From positions 1 through 35,288 of the forward strand of contig JBDRKR010000018.1 in assembly GCA_043813805.1 (NCBI GenBank): a stretch of DNA of 35,288 bases. The letters run 5' to 3'. Made by a program: the position numbers and the translations under genes. How positions within the stretch are numbered: the first letter of the stretch is position 1; every line of letters begins with the position of its first letter. Source of the DNA: 2-02-FULL-43-13 sp043813805. GTDB lineage: Bacteria; Patescibacteriota; Minisyncoccia; Minisyncoccales; MHMH01. The notes beneath the pieces are model-generated. The model saw only the letters and a list, made by a program, of their open reading frames with translations, was not told the DNA's origin and did no database searches. Shown here in pieces: positions 29,704-35,288 of this stretch.

Positions 29704-30138
29704 TTATGTTTTATTTTTATTTATCTTTGTTTCGTACGTGGTAGCGTCTAAATTTATTCGATTTGTAAGTTTCCAAAGACTATTTGCGCGTGTGGGCGAG
29801 AAGATTTCTCTTAAATCGGTTTTATCAATAAAATAGAGGTCAGCGTTTTTGATATCTTCCGGTTTCTGATCGGATACGACCCTTATTAATAAAGAGATAA
29901 TTCCCCTTATCATTAAAGATCCGCTGTCGATATCATAGAAGACCCGTCCGTCTTTAAATGCGGAATGAAACCAGGTTTTTACCTGGCATCCCTTGATGAG
30001 GTTGTCTTCTGTTTTGTATCCCGGATCAATCGGAGGCATTTTTTTCCCCAACTCAATCAGATAATTGTATTTATCCATCCAATTGTCCAAAATTTTGAAT
30101 TCGCTGATAATTTCTTCCTGTGTTTCTTGTATGGTCAT
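29704..30138 (-). CDS. sufE: SufE, sulfur acceptor for SufS
   Basis: 144 residues. SufE takes sulfane sulfur from SufS and passes it on for Fe-S cluster assembly. The acceptor Cys is Cys51 in IKGCQVKTWF, the same number as in E. coli SufE, which supports the start at 30138. A longer reading from 30168 would overlap the end of sufS by 23 bases and add MFKKCLNKKY, which has no family match. The N-terminus (MTIQETQEEIISEF...DKYNYLIELGKKMPP) is typical. It lies 7 bases after sufS. No sufBCD is in the window. Confidence 0.93.
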   Translation of the reverse strand: MTIQETQEEIISEFKILDNWMDKYNYLIELGKKMPPIDPGYKTEDNLIKGCQVKTWFHSAFKDGRVFYDIDSGSLMIRGIISLLIRVVSDQKPEDIKNADLYFIDKTDLREIFSPTRANSLWKLTNRINLDATTYETKINKNKT

Positions 30139-30145
30139 GTATTTC

Positions 30146-31369
30146 TTATTCAAACATTTTTTGAACATTTTTCAGCGCTTCACAGAAGTAATCTATTTCC
30201 TCAAAGGTATTGTAAAAAGCCAAAGACGCTCTGATGGTACCTTCAATTTTATAGTGTTCCCAGAGAGGATGAGTGCAATGATGTCCGACGCGCACGGCAA
30301 TGCCCATTCTGTCTAAGATCATTCCGGCATCATATGAATGAACATTGTTTAATAAAAAAGAGAAAATACAAATTTTGTTTTCCGCCGTGCCGTACAGCTT
30401 CAGTCCGTTTAAAGCCGTGAGTCCGGCTGTTGCATGGTCCAGCAGTTCTTTTTCATAATTTTGTATATTATTTAATCCTATACCCGCCAGGTAATCCAGG
30501 GCTACGCCCAATCCGACGGCGCCAATGTAATTAGGAGTGCCAGCTTCAAATTTAAAAGGTAGGTCATTATAGGTGGTATGTTCAAACTTCACCCGCTCAA
30601 TCATGTCTCCCCCGCCCTGGTACGGGGGCATTTCAGACAACCAGCGTTCTTTTCCGTATAAAACCCCTATTCCCATCGGTCCATATACTTTATGCCCTGA
30701 AAAAGCATAAAAGTCGCAATCCATATCCTGAACATCAATATTTCCGTGTTGAATCGCCTGAGCTCCGTCTATCAGGACGGGAATGTTGTTTTCGTGCGCA
30801 ATGGTTATGATTTCTTTGACGGGATTTATGGTGCCAAGGGAATTTGAGATGTGATTAACGGCCACAAGTTTTGTTTTGGAATTGATTAATTTTTTATATT
30901 CATCCAGCAATAATTCACCCCTATCATTAATGGGAATCACTTTCAGTTTTGCGTCTTTCCGTTTGCACATTATCTGCCAGGGAACAATATTGGAATGATG
31001 CTCCATCTCAGATACGATAATCTCATCGTTCTCTTTGACATACGCTTCTCCAAAAGAATAGGCCGCCGCATTAATGGAAGCCGTGGCCCCGTAAGTAAAA
31101 ATTATTTCTTTATTGGAGCGAGCATTCAAATAATCTTGAACCTTTTTTCTGGCCAATTCATACCTTTCAGTCATTTGTTCGCTTAAATAATGAATCCCCC
31201 GGTGGACATTGCTATTTTGTTCAGAAAGTAATTTATTCGTGGCATCTATAACAATTTTGGGCTTCTGGGTGGTGGCCGCATTATCGAAATACACAAGGGG
31301 TTTCCCGTAAATCTTCTGATCAAGTATCGGAAAATCCTTCCTTATTTTTGTTACGTCAAATTTGTACAT
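30146..31369 (-). CDS. sufS: SufS, cysteine desulfurase
   Basis: 407 residues, PLP-dependent aminotransferase class V. It removes sulfur from L-cysteine for Fe-S clusters and related uses. Motifs are YFDNAATTQKP at the N-terminus, SEMEHHSNIVPW, the PLP lysine Lys227 in SGHKVYGP, and the catalytic Cys365 in VGHHCTHPLW, where E. coli has a Cys in a similar GHHC motif. The C-terminal RASLAFYNTFEEID is standard. First gene of the suf-to-mraY operon. An AGGAGG (minus strand, 31388-31383) lies 13 bases before the ATG, rather far for an effective Shine-Dalgarno. It probably serves the radical SAM enzymes and other Fe-S proteins (inference). Confidence 0.95.
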   Translation of the reverse strand: MYKFDVTKIRKDFPILDQKIYGKPLVYFDNAATTQKPKIVIDATNKLLSEQNSNVHRGIHYLSEQMTERYELARKKVQDYLNARSNKEIIFTYGATASINAAAYSFGEAYVKENDEIIVSEMEHHSNIVPWQIMCKRKDAKLKVIPINDRGELLLDEYKKLINSKTKLVAVNHISNSLGTINPVKEIITIAHENNIPVLIDGAQAIQHGNIDVQDMDCDFYAFSGHKVYGPMGIGVLYGKERWLSEMPPYQGGGDMIERVKFEHTTYNDLPFKFEAGTPNYIGAVGLGVALDYLAGIGLNNIQNYEKELLDHATAGLTALNGLKLYGTAENKICIFSFLLNNVHSYDAGMILDRMGIAVRVGHHCTHPLWEHYKIEGTIRASLAFYNTFEEIDYFCEALKNVQKMFE

Positions 31370-31395
31370 TTTATAATTTTTGCCTCCTCAATTTT

Positions 31396-31415
31396 AAAAG
31401 CTGAATTTCTTCAGC
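31396..31415 (-). terminator. Weak intrinsic terminator after the response regulator
   Basis: Stem GCTGAA/TTCAGC (31400-31405 with 31410-31415), loop of 4, then four Ts on the minus strand. It lies between the response regulator and sufS. Confidence 0.5.
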
Positions 31416-31430
31416 AGATATTTTATTATT

Positions 31431-31805
31431 TTACACGATGGAAGCTAAGATTTTTTTAACCTCCAGAACCACTTCGCTCGGCGTATAATGAGCCTTGATC
31501 AGGTATTTCAACGCGCCGAATTTCAAGCCCTTTTCCACCTCGTCTTTTTGATAAAGATTGGAAAGGATAACTACGGGCAAGTTTTTCAAATCTTCAGATT
31601 GCCTGATCGCCCGGAGAATTTCCCAGCCGTTCATTGTCGGCAAAACAATATCTAAAAGCAAAAGGTTGGGTTTTTGACTCCTGGCTTTTTCTAAGACTTT
31701 ATCGCCCTCGCTCACCACCTCCACTTCAAAATCGGCCTGTTTAAGTTTGGTGGTATAAATATCGATGATAAACGGATCGTCTTCGGCTAATAAGATTTTT
31801 TTCAT
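31431..31805 (-). CDS. Single-domain response regulator (CheY-like)
   Basis: 124 residues, a receiver domain only. The phosphorylation pocket is Asp9, Asp10 and phospho-acceptor Asp52 (LLLLDIVLP), with Ser82 (ILSN) and Lys104 (YLIKAHY). There is no output domain, so it must act by protein contact or phosphorelay. The histidine kinase 2.2 kb away in the same direction, with the suf genes between, is the likely partner (inference). It has a near-consensus promoter that overlaps the end of the upstream gene, and a very short leader. Confidence 0.94.
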   Translation of the reverse strand: MKKILLAEDDPFIIDIYTTKLKQADFEVEVVSEGDKVLEKARSQKPNLLLLDIVLPTMNGWEILRAIRQSEDLKNLPVVILSNLYQKDEVEKGLKFGALKYLIKAHYTPSEVVLEVKKILASIV

Positions 31806-31816
31806 ATGGTTTTTTT

Positions 31817-31845
31817 ATTATAACCCTAATTTTCAGTCAAGTCAA
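31817..31845 (-). promoter_or_regulatory. Promoter of the response regulator
   Basis: On the minus strand: TTGACT (31845-31840), 17-base spacer, TATAAT (31822-31817). The -35 includes the TGA stop of the preceding gene (31844-31842). The predicted start is about 5 bases before the ATG. Confidence 0.8.
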
Positions 31846-32297
31846 AAAGTTGTAAGTTCTCCCATTACCTGAATTTGAACCTTTCTCGGTCTTGATTTGT
31901 CGAGTTCCGCCAGAAAAATTCTTTGCCACTGTCCCAACTGCATTTTACCATCAATGACGTTTAAAACTAAATTGGAAGGAAAGTGCAGGGCTTTGCAGTG
32001 GGAATGTCCGTTTTGGCATTCGCCGGCGCACATATTAACGGTTCTTTTGGTAAAATCGTCGTGATTATAGTTAGCTCCTTTGGGAGAAATTTGAGACAGG
32101 TGTTGTTTAAAGTCTTCCAGCAGCAGCGGTTCATTTTCATTTAAAAATAAAAGAGCGGTTGTGTGCATTGTCTGGATGTTCACGAAACCATTTTTAATTT
32201 CGGTGGTGCGGACAAACTTTTCCACCTCATCGGTAAAATCAATGAAGTCAAATTCGTCTTTAGTTTGGAATGCCAGCGTTTTGTGAGAAATTTGCAT
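31842..32297 (-). CDS. YjbQ/UPF0047 family protein
   Basis: About 151 residues. The UPF0047 pattern is clear: NIQTMHTTALLFLNENEPLLLEDF, then NGHSHCKALHFPSNLVLNVIDGKMQLGQWQRIFLAELDKSRPRKVQIQVMGE. Conserved His and Glu residues form a metal-like site. E. coli YjbQ shows weak thiamine-phosphate-synthase activity, but the real role is unsettled. An upstream ATG at 32327 lies before a near-consensus promoter, so the Met at 32297 is chosen. The predicted transcript starts only about 3 bases before it. The gene stands between plsY and the response regulator. Confidence 0.92.
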   Translation of the reverse strand: MQISHKTLAFQTKDEFDFIDFTDEVEKFVRTTEIKNGFVNIQTMHTTALLFLNENEPLLLEDFKQHLSQISPKGANYNHDDFTKRTVNMCAGECQNGHSHCKALHFPSNLVLNVIDGKMQLGQWQRIFLAELDKSRPRKVQIQVMGELTTF

Positions 32298-32306
32298 ACT
32301 GTTTCT

Positions 32307-32335
32307 ATTATACAAAAGGGTTGTCATTGTGACAA
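32307..32335 (-). promoter_or_regulatory. Promoter of the yjbQ-like gene, overlapping the plsY terminator
   Basis: On the minus strand: TTGTCA (32335-32330), 17-base spacer, TATAAT (32312-32307). The -35 is part of the terminator stem at 32314-32342. The predicted start near 32300 is about 3 bases from the ATG at 32297. Confidence 0.8.
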
Positions 32336-32342
32336 CCCTTTT
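32314..32342 (-). terminator. Intrinsic terminator after plsY
   Basis: A perfect 13-bp stem, AAAAGGGTTGTCA (32314-32326) with TGACAACCCTTTT (32330-32342), loop of 3, ending in TTTT on the minus strand. It starts 5 bases after the plsY stop. Confidence 0.85.
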
Positions 32343-32347
32343 AATAA

Positions 32348-33034
32348 TTATGGCTTATTTTTTTTGAACATTTCGCCGAGTTTCAGTATCGATTTCCATA
32401 AATCCGCCCAGCTGTTTTTACTTTCTTTGCCCCGCCGCCATCTTGCGAAGTTTTGCCGATGAGCAAGAGAGGTAAGTCCTATCGCGAAAACGACAAACCC
32501 CAGAAATGGCCAGGAAAAATCAAACAGCAGGCCGGTAAGAAGCAGGGTGCTTACTGCAGCGATATTACAGAGAAACTTGACTCCATGGCTTAAGTGGAAC
32601 ATTACGAGCCATGCTGCTATGCCAAGAGCATAAGCGAGTCCCGGGACTAAAGACATCAATCCGCCGATTAATATGGCGATGCCGGCTCCGCCCGTTTTAA
32701 ATTTAGTTAGAGCGGGAAAAATGTGGCCTAGGAGCACGGCGGCAAAGCATGCATATAAAATCCAAGCATAGGTATGAAAAACCATACCGAAGATTATCTG
32801 CATGGCGAATATCCAGAATGTACCTTTGATTCCGGCGTCTATCAGAAAAACCACTGCGCCGAGCATTCGGTCGCCCGTTGTCCGTATAACATTGGTGGTC
32901 CCGCCCTTGCCGCTGCCGGTATTTTCGACTTCAACATCGTTGAAGAATTTGGCCATCGAACGGCCAACTGGCCAAGAACCTATGAAATAAGAAATAAAGA
33001 TAAAAATATATCCGAGGGACAACGCTATATTCAT
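32348..33034 (-). CDS. plsY: PlsY, glycerol-3-phosphate acyltransferase
   Basis: 228 residues with about six membrane helices. PlsY acylates glycerol-3-phosphate from acyl phosphate, the first step of phospholipid synthesis. The family motifs are GSWPVGRSMAK (motif 1), NTGSGKGGTTNVIRTTG (motif 2, the phosphate-binding loop) and GHIFPALTKFKTGGAGIAILIGG (motif 3, where the usual KGGKG reads KTGGAG). Many CPR bacteria lack full fatty-acid synthesis, so it may use scavenged chains (inference). It has the best Shine-Dalgarno in the window (AGGAGG, 6 bases before the ATG). Alone between two terminators. Confidence 0.9.
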   Translation of the reverse strand: MNIALSLGYIFIFISYFIGSWPVGRSMAKFFNDVEVENTGSGKGGTTNVIRTTGDRMLGAVVFLIDAGIKGTFWIFAMQIIFGMVFHTYAWILYACFAAVLLGHIFPALTKFKTGGAGIAILIGGLMSLVPGLAYALGIAAWLVMFHLSHGVKFLCNIAAVSTLLLTGLLFDFSWPFLGFVVFAIGLTSLAHRQNFARWRRGKESKNSWADLWKSILKLGEMFKKNKP

Positions 33035-33040
33035 ACTTTG

Positions 33041-33046
33041 CCTCCT
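33041..33046 (-). promoter_or_regulatory. Strong Shine-Dalgarno of plsY
   Basis: A perfect AGGAGG on the minus strand, 6 bases before the ATG at 33034. It stands out because most genes in this window have none. Confidence 0.85.
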
Positions 33047-33075
33047 TTTGTAATGTGCTAAATCGATGTTAATAC

Positions 33076-33100
33076 AAAACCCGCCCTAAAGCAAGGGCGG
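33076..33100 (-). terminator. Terminator between the proline-rich gene and plsY
   Basis: A 7-bp stem CCGCCCT (33081-33087) with AGGGCGG (33094-33100), then G and TTTT on the minus strand. On the plus strand it is followed by ATGTTTTTT, so it could work both ways, though nothing on the plus strand needs it. Confidence 0.8.
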
Positions 33101-33107
33101 ATGTTTT

Positions 33108-33383
33108 TTAAAATCGAGGCGGTATAGGAGGTATGGGCGGAGGCACGGGAGGAACCGGAGGTTTGGGCGGAATCGGGGGCGGTATAGGTGGCGTAGGCGG
33201 CGCAGCAGGAGGTGCGGACGGTTTGGGAGGCAGAGCGGGCGCTATCGAGGGCGCGGGAGATCGGACGGGCAATCCCGGTTTCTCTATTTTTTGCGGCAGA
33301 AGATTTTTCTTTTTTCTGAAAGCAAAAAGATAGACGGCCACCCCGATTAATACGGTTAAGACGAATAGTAAAAAAAGTGTCAT
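33108..33383 (-). CDS. Single-pass membrane protein with proline-rich tail
   Basis: 91 residues. One N-terminal membrane helix (about 2-22) is followed by a basic patch (FRKKK) and a tail (about 38-91) that is more than half proline, with repeats such as PPIPP, PPVPP and PPKPP. The positive patch after the helix suggests the tail is cytoplasmic (positive-inside rule). Such tails form stiff polyproline II rods or bind SH3/EVH1-like partners; no partner is seen. A strong promoter (TTGACA-17-GATAAT) and its own terminator support a real, expressed gene. The opposite strand gives a Gly-rich reading that is only its shadow. Function unknown. Confidence 0.7.
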   Translation of the reverse strand: MTLFLLFVLTVLIGVAVYLFAFRKKKNLLPQKIEKPGLPVRSPAPSIAPALPPKPSAPPAAPPTPPIPPPIPPKPPVPPVPPPIPPIPPRF

Positions 33384-33400
33384 ATTAATTTTCTATTTTT

Positions 33401-33429
33401 ATTATCCCTTTATCACAATTCTTTGTCAA
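33401..33429 (-). promoter_or_regulatory. Promoter of the proline-rich gene inside the end of murC
   Basis: On the minus strand: TTGACA (33429-33424, a perfect -35 within the last codons of murC), 17-base spacer, GATAAT (33406-33401). The predicted start is about 11 bases before the ATG at 33383. Confidence 0.8.
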
Positions 33430-34624
33430 TCAGGTAGATATCGCCCGCTCCCATAATAATAACCACTTCCCCGCTTTTAACCTCTTTCTTGAGATACGCG
33501 ACGATTTTATTTTTTGGCAGATAAGACACGCTGTTTTTATTTATCGCTTTTACCAGTTTTTGAGAATCAACTTTTTGCCGGATTTCGCTACTTTCCCGGC
33601 CGGCTACATCAAAAATATCCGTGATGATTAAACGGTCAATCGGAGCTTTTTTGAAGACCTTAACAAAATCATTGAATAAAAAATAAGTTCTTTCGTATTG
33701 ATGCGGTTGGTAAACGCACCAGATTTTTTTATTAGGATATTTTTCCCTGCCGGCTTTCAGGGCGGCCAATGCTTTCTGGGGATTGTGGCCGTAATCGGAA
33801 ATAAGAATAAAGGGCTTCTGTTTGATAATTTCAAACCGGCGCCAAGCTCCTTTATATCCGGCTAAAGCTGTCAAAGAAATTTTATCGGGAATTTTCAGAG
33901 CACGGGCGGTGGCTAGGGCCACCAAGGCATCATAAACGTTGTGATTGCCCGGCACCCCGAGGATTTTTCTGACCTCAAGGAAGTCTTTTTTATCGGTTGA
34001 CTTTCCGGTGATTAAAATTCCGTCTTTGGGTAAGTGTCCGATAAATTTATTGAAAGCCTTTTTGATGTTTTTCAGATTTTTATAAAAGTCCAAGTGATCG
34101 GCCTCGATATTGGTGATGGCCAAAATTTGAGGCCAGTAGTTTAAAAATGAAGCAAAGTGCTCGTCAGCTTCGATTAAAAGATATCGGCTCTTCCCTATTC
34201 TGAAATTGGTATTGTTGAATTCTTTTAATTTTGTGCCGATGATAACCGTGGGGTCAAGCCCCGCCTTGATTAAAATTAAGGCGAGCATGGCGGTTGTGGT
34301 GGTTTTGCCGTGCGTACCCGAAACGGCGATCGTAAAGTATTCTTTGGTCAGTTGCCCCAAAGCTTCCGGATAACTTAAGGTTGGAATTTTTGTTTTTGCG
34401 ATCTTAACCGCCGGGCTGTAAATAATCAGATCGGCATTTTTCGGAATAATATTTTTCCCGATGGATATTTTTGCCCCGTCTTTTTTTAAGGATTCGGTAA
34501 TTTCAGAAGATGTAAAATCAGAGCCGGTAACCATGTGCCCCCGGGCCAGATAATATCGGGCAAGAGCGGAAACTCCGATTCCGCCGATGCCTATAAAATG
34601 AATTATTTTTTTTGTAGCGGGCAT
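33413..34624 (-). CDS. murC: MurC, UDP-MurNAc L-alanine ligase
   Basis: 403 residues, shorter than the usual 450-470. MurC adds L-Ala to UDP-MurNAc, the first stem-peptide residue. Motifs are the N-terminal HFIGIGGIGVSALARYY, the ATP loop SGTHGKTTTTAML, ADEHFASFL, NIEADHLDFY, GVPGNHNVYDALVALATA, RRFEII, DYGHNPQKALAAL (usually DYGHHP) and the C-terminal IIMGAGDI. All three Mur-ligase domains are present; the missing length is spread over loops. It overlaps thpR by 22 bases. Its last codons hold the promoter of the next gene. Confidence 0.95.
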   Translation of the reverse strand: MPATKKIIHFIGIGGIGVSALARYYLARGHMVTGSDFTSSEITESLKKDGAKISIGKNIIPKNADLIIYSPAVKIAKTKIPTLSYPEALGQLTKEYFTIAVSGTHGKTTTTAMLALILIKAGLDPTVIIGTKLKEFNNTNFRIGKSRYLLIEADEHFASFLNYWPQILAITNIEADHLDFYKNLKNIKKAFNKFIGHLPKDGILITGKSTDKKDFLEVRKILGVPGNHNVYDALVALATARALKIPDKISLTALAGYKGAWRRFEIIKQKPFILISDYGHNPQKALAALKAGREKYPNKKIWCVYQPHQYERTYFLFNDFVKVFKKAPIDRLIITDIFDVAGRESSEIRQKVDSQKLVKAINKNSVSYLPKNKIVAYLKKEVKSGEVVIIMGAGDIYLIDKEL

Positions 34625-35118
34625 GATTCTAAAATAGTATAATTCGGTCCGGCTTTTTTTAACCGGCTTTCCATCACCTCAAGGGAGTTTATTTCAAATC
34701 CCAAACCGATTTCACGTAAGACCTCCGGTCTTTCTTCCGGTTCGATTCCTCGCCACTCCCACATTTTGATTCTGCCCAAAGTGATGTGCGGAGTTAAATT
34801 TAATTCAGGGATTTTTTCGCCGGTAATCCAAATCATGCGAGGCGGTATTTTCTTGGGCGGGCCGTAGCTTATTTTATCAAGAGTGACCATGAACGGTTTA
34901 TGCTTCTTGGCGAATTCCTCGGTATCTTGGCAGACTTTCATAACTTCATCATCCGAAAGGTTTCCCAAAAATTCCAAAGTGATGTGCAGGCTCTCTTTCT
35001 TCGTCCACCTGATCGGCGAAGGCGGCTGAAAAAGCCCCTCAATCTTTTTTTGATAGTTGGCTAATTGATTTTTGACATCTTCCGGCAGGTTGATGGCGAT
35101 AAAAATCCGATGCATCAT
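34603..35118 (-). CDS. thpR: RNA 2',3'-cyclic phosphodiesterase (ThpR/LigT)
   Basis: 171 residues. This 2H phosphoesterase opens 2',3'-cyclic phosphates and can join tRNA halves in vitro. The two HxT motifs are HITLEFLG and HITLGRI, at the expected spacing. The N-terminus HRIFIAINLPEDVKNQLANY is typical. A longer reading from GTG 35136 would begin inside the -10 box (35129-35134), so the Met at 35118 is preferred. It overlaps murC by 22 bases and is divergent from the radical SAM gene at 35163, with 44 bases between the starts. Confidence 0.93.
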   Translation of the reverse strand: MMHRIFIAINLPEDVKNQLANYQKKIEGLFQPPSPIRWTKKESLHITLEFLGNLSDDEVMKVCQDTEEFAKKHKPFMVTLDKISYGPPKKIPPRMIWITGEKIPELNLTPHITLGRIKMWEWRGIEPEERPEVLREIGLGFEINSLEVMESRLKKAGPNYTILESCPLQKK

Positions 35119-35122
35119 GTTT

Positions 35123-35151
35123 TTGAATATTATCACAAATTAGGTTAAAAT
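35123..35151 (+). promoter_or_regulatory. Promoter of the AmmeMemoRadiSam radical SAM gene
   Basis: TTGAAT (35123-35128), 17-base spacer, TAAAAT (35146-35151). The predicted start is about 5 bases before the ATG at 35163. It overlaps the -10 of the divergent thpR gene, so the two promoters may interfere. Confidence 0.62.
35129..35134 (-). promoter_or_regulatory. -10 box of thpR
   Basis: GATAAT on the minus strand; no convincing -35. The predicted start is near 35122, about 4 bases before the ATG at 35118. Confidence 0.45.
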
Positions 35152-35162
35152 TAAATAAACTT

Positions 35163-35288
35163 ATGAAGGAAGCGCATCTTTATAAAAAATTGAAAAACCA
35201 AGTAGTCCAATGTAAAAATTGCGCCCATTATTGTATTGTTTCTCCCGATAAGCGCGGGACTTGCGGCGTCAGGGAGAATATCGCCGGG
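35163..35288 (+). CDS. amrS: AmmeMemoRadiSam system radical SAM enzyme, N-terminal part (3' end outside window)
   Basis: 42 codons from ATG 35163 to the window end, all open: MKEAHLYKKLKNQVVQC, then four Cys (17, 20, 24, 34) in C-x2-C-x3-C-x9-C, ending GTCGVRENIAG. This is the N-terminal signature of the radical SAM component that accompanies AMMECR1 and Memo proteins; the radical SAM Cys motif itself would lie further on. The role of the three-part system is not established. The genes for the other parts are not in the window. Recognition is from the N-terminal motif only. Confidence 0.78.
   Translation, partial: MKEAHLYKKLKNQVVQCKNCAHYCIVSPDKRGTCGVRENIAG

Noticed and set aside
30139..30168. 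Longer N-terminus for SufE
   Set aside because: It would overlap sufS by 23 bases and shift the catalytic Cys from position 51.
33133..33333. Gly-rich plus-strand frame
   Set aside because: It is the complement of the proline-rich gene. The minus frame has a membrane helix, promoter and terminator; the plus frame has none.
1..35288. Alternative genetic code with TGA as glycine
   Set aside because: TGA clearly ends many genes, including the ATGA overlaps, and no conserved protein needs read-through.
1..35288. tRNA, rRNA or riboswitch genes
   Set aside because: I looked through the intergenic gaps, all under 300 bases, and found no T-loop, cloverleaf or known riboswitch core; a covariance-model scan would settle it.

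Overview
The window looks like a chromosomal piece of a candidate phyla radiation (CPR) bacterium, most likely a Parcubacteria-type lineage. This rests on gene content and style, not on any search. Genes are packed almost end to end, and eight neighbouring pairs overlap by ATGA. Shine-Dalgarno sites are rare. AspRS is a short, archaeal-like form. bL27 and CTP synthase look CPR-like. Cohesin-like envelope proteins and a small HUH transposase are present. bL9 is present, which from memory argues against Microgenomates. TGA is used as a stop, so the code is not the Gracilibacteria/SR1 code. No rRNA, tRNA, riboswitch or CRISPR array was found, and no stretch over 300 bases lacks a gene.

Layout. 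1-3110 (+): two tandem cohesin/Ig-like envelope proteins, then a REP-associated tyrosine transposase (RAYT) surrounded by copies of a 21-nt palindrome. 3120-6584 (+): S41 protease, bL9, CTP synthase. 6643-6927 (-): bL27. 6936-10115 (+): small membrane protein, geranylgeranyl-reductase-like flavoprotein, cis-prenyltransferase UppS, a TIM-barrel-like protein of unknown function, and a membrane-anchored PsbP-like protein. 10112-12487 (-): ATP-grasp enzyme and FemAB/GNAT-like transferase. 12719-13675 (-): Xer-type recombinase. 13842-18474 (-): MoaA-like radical SAM protein, divergent pyruvate-kinase-like protein, GluRS, a Trp-rich secreted protein and a ZIP transporter. 18594-24602 (-): MurL, MurD, a second TIM-barrel-like paralogue, FtsW, MurG and a membrane-tethered methyltransferase. 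24727-31369 (-): SufS, SufE, DUF4395 protein, histidine kinase, AspRS, D,D-carboxypeptidase and MraY. 31431-35118 (-): response regulator, YjbQ-type protein, PlsY, proline-rich membrane protein, MurC and ThpR. 35163-end (+): the start of an AmmeMemoRadiSam radical SAM gene.

How the genes work together. Much of the window builds the cell wall: MurC, MurD plus MurL (glutamate apparently added as L-Glu and then epimerised), MraY, MurG, FtsW, D,D-carboxypeptidase, and UppS for the lipid carrier. A prenyl-reductase-like flavoprotein beside UppS suggests the carrier may be partly saturated. The rest is translation, iron-sulfur assembly, a two-component pair and surface proteins.

Most notable signals. 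(1) Several families of short palindromic or tandem repeats lie inside coding sequence, in frame: in the first envelope gene, in the RAYT itself, twice in murD, at the start codon of the S41 protease and in the tail of the histidine kinase. This resembles the Rickettsia palindromic elements. (2) An AT-rich two-gene cassette pairs a radical SAM protein with a pyruvate-kinase-like protein that has lost its potassium site and C-domain. (3) Two copies of an unrecognised E-D-H-E TIM-barrel-like family both sit in cell-wall gene neighbourhoods. (4) Very compact promoters put the -10 within a few bases of the start codon, implying leaderless or nearly leaderless mRNAs and correcting several gene starts.
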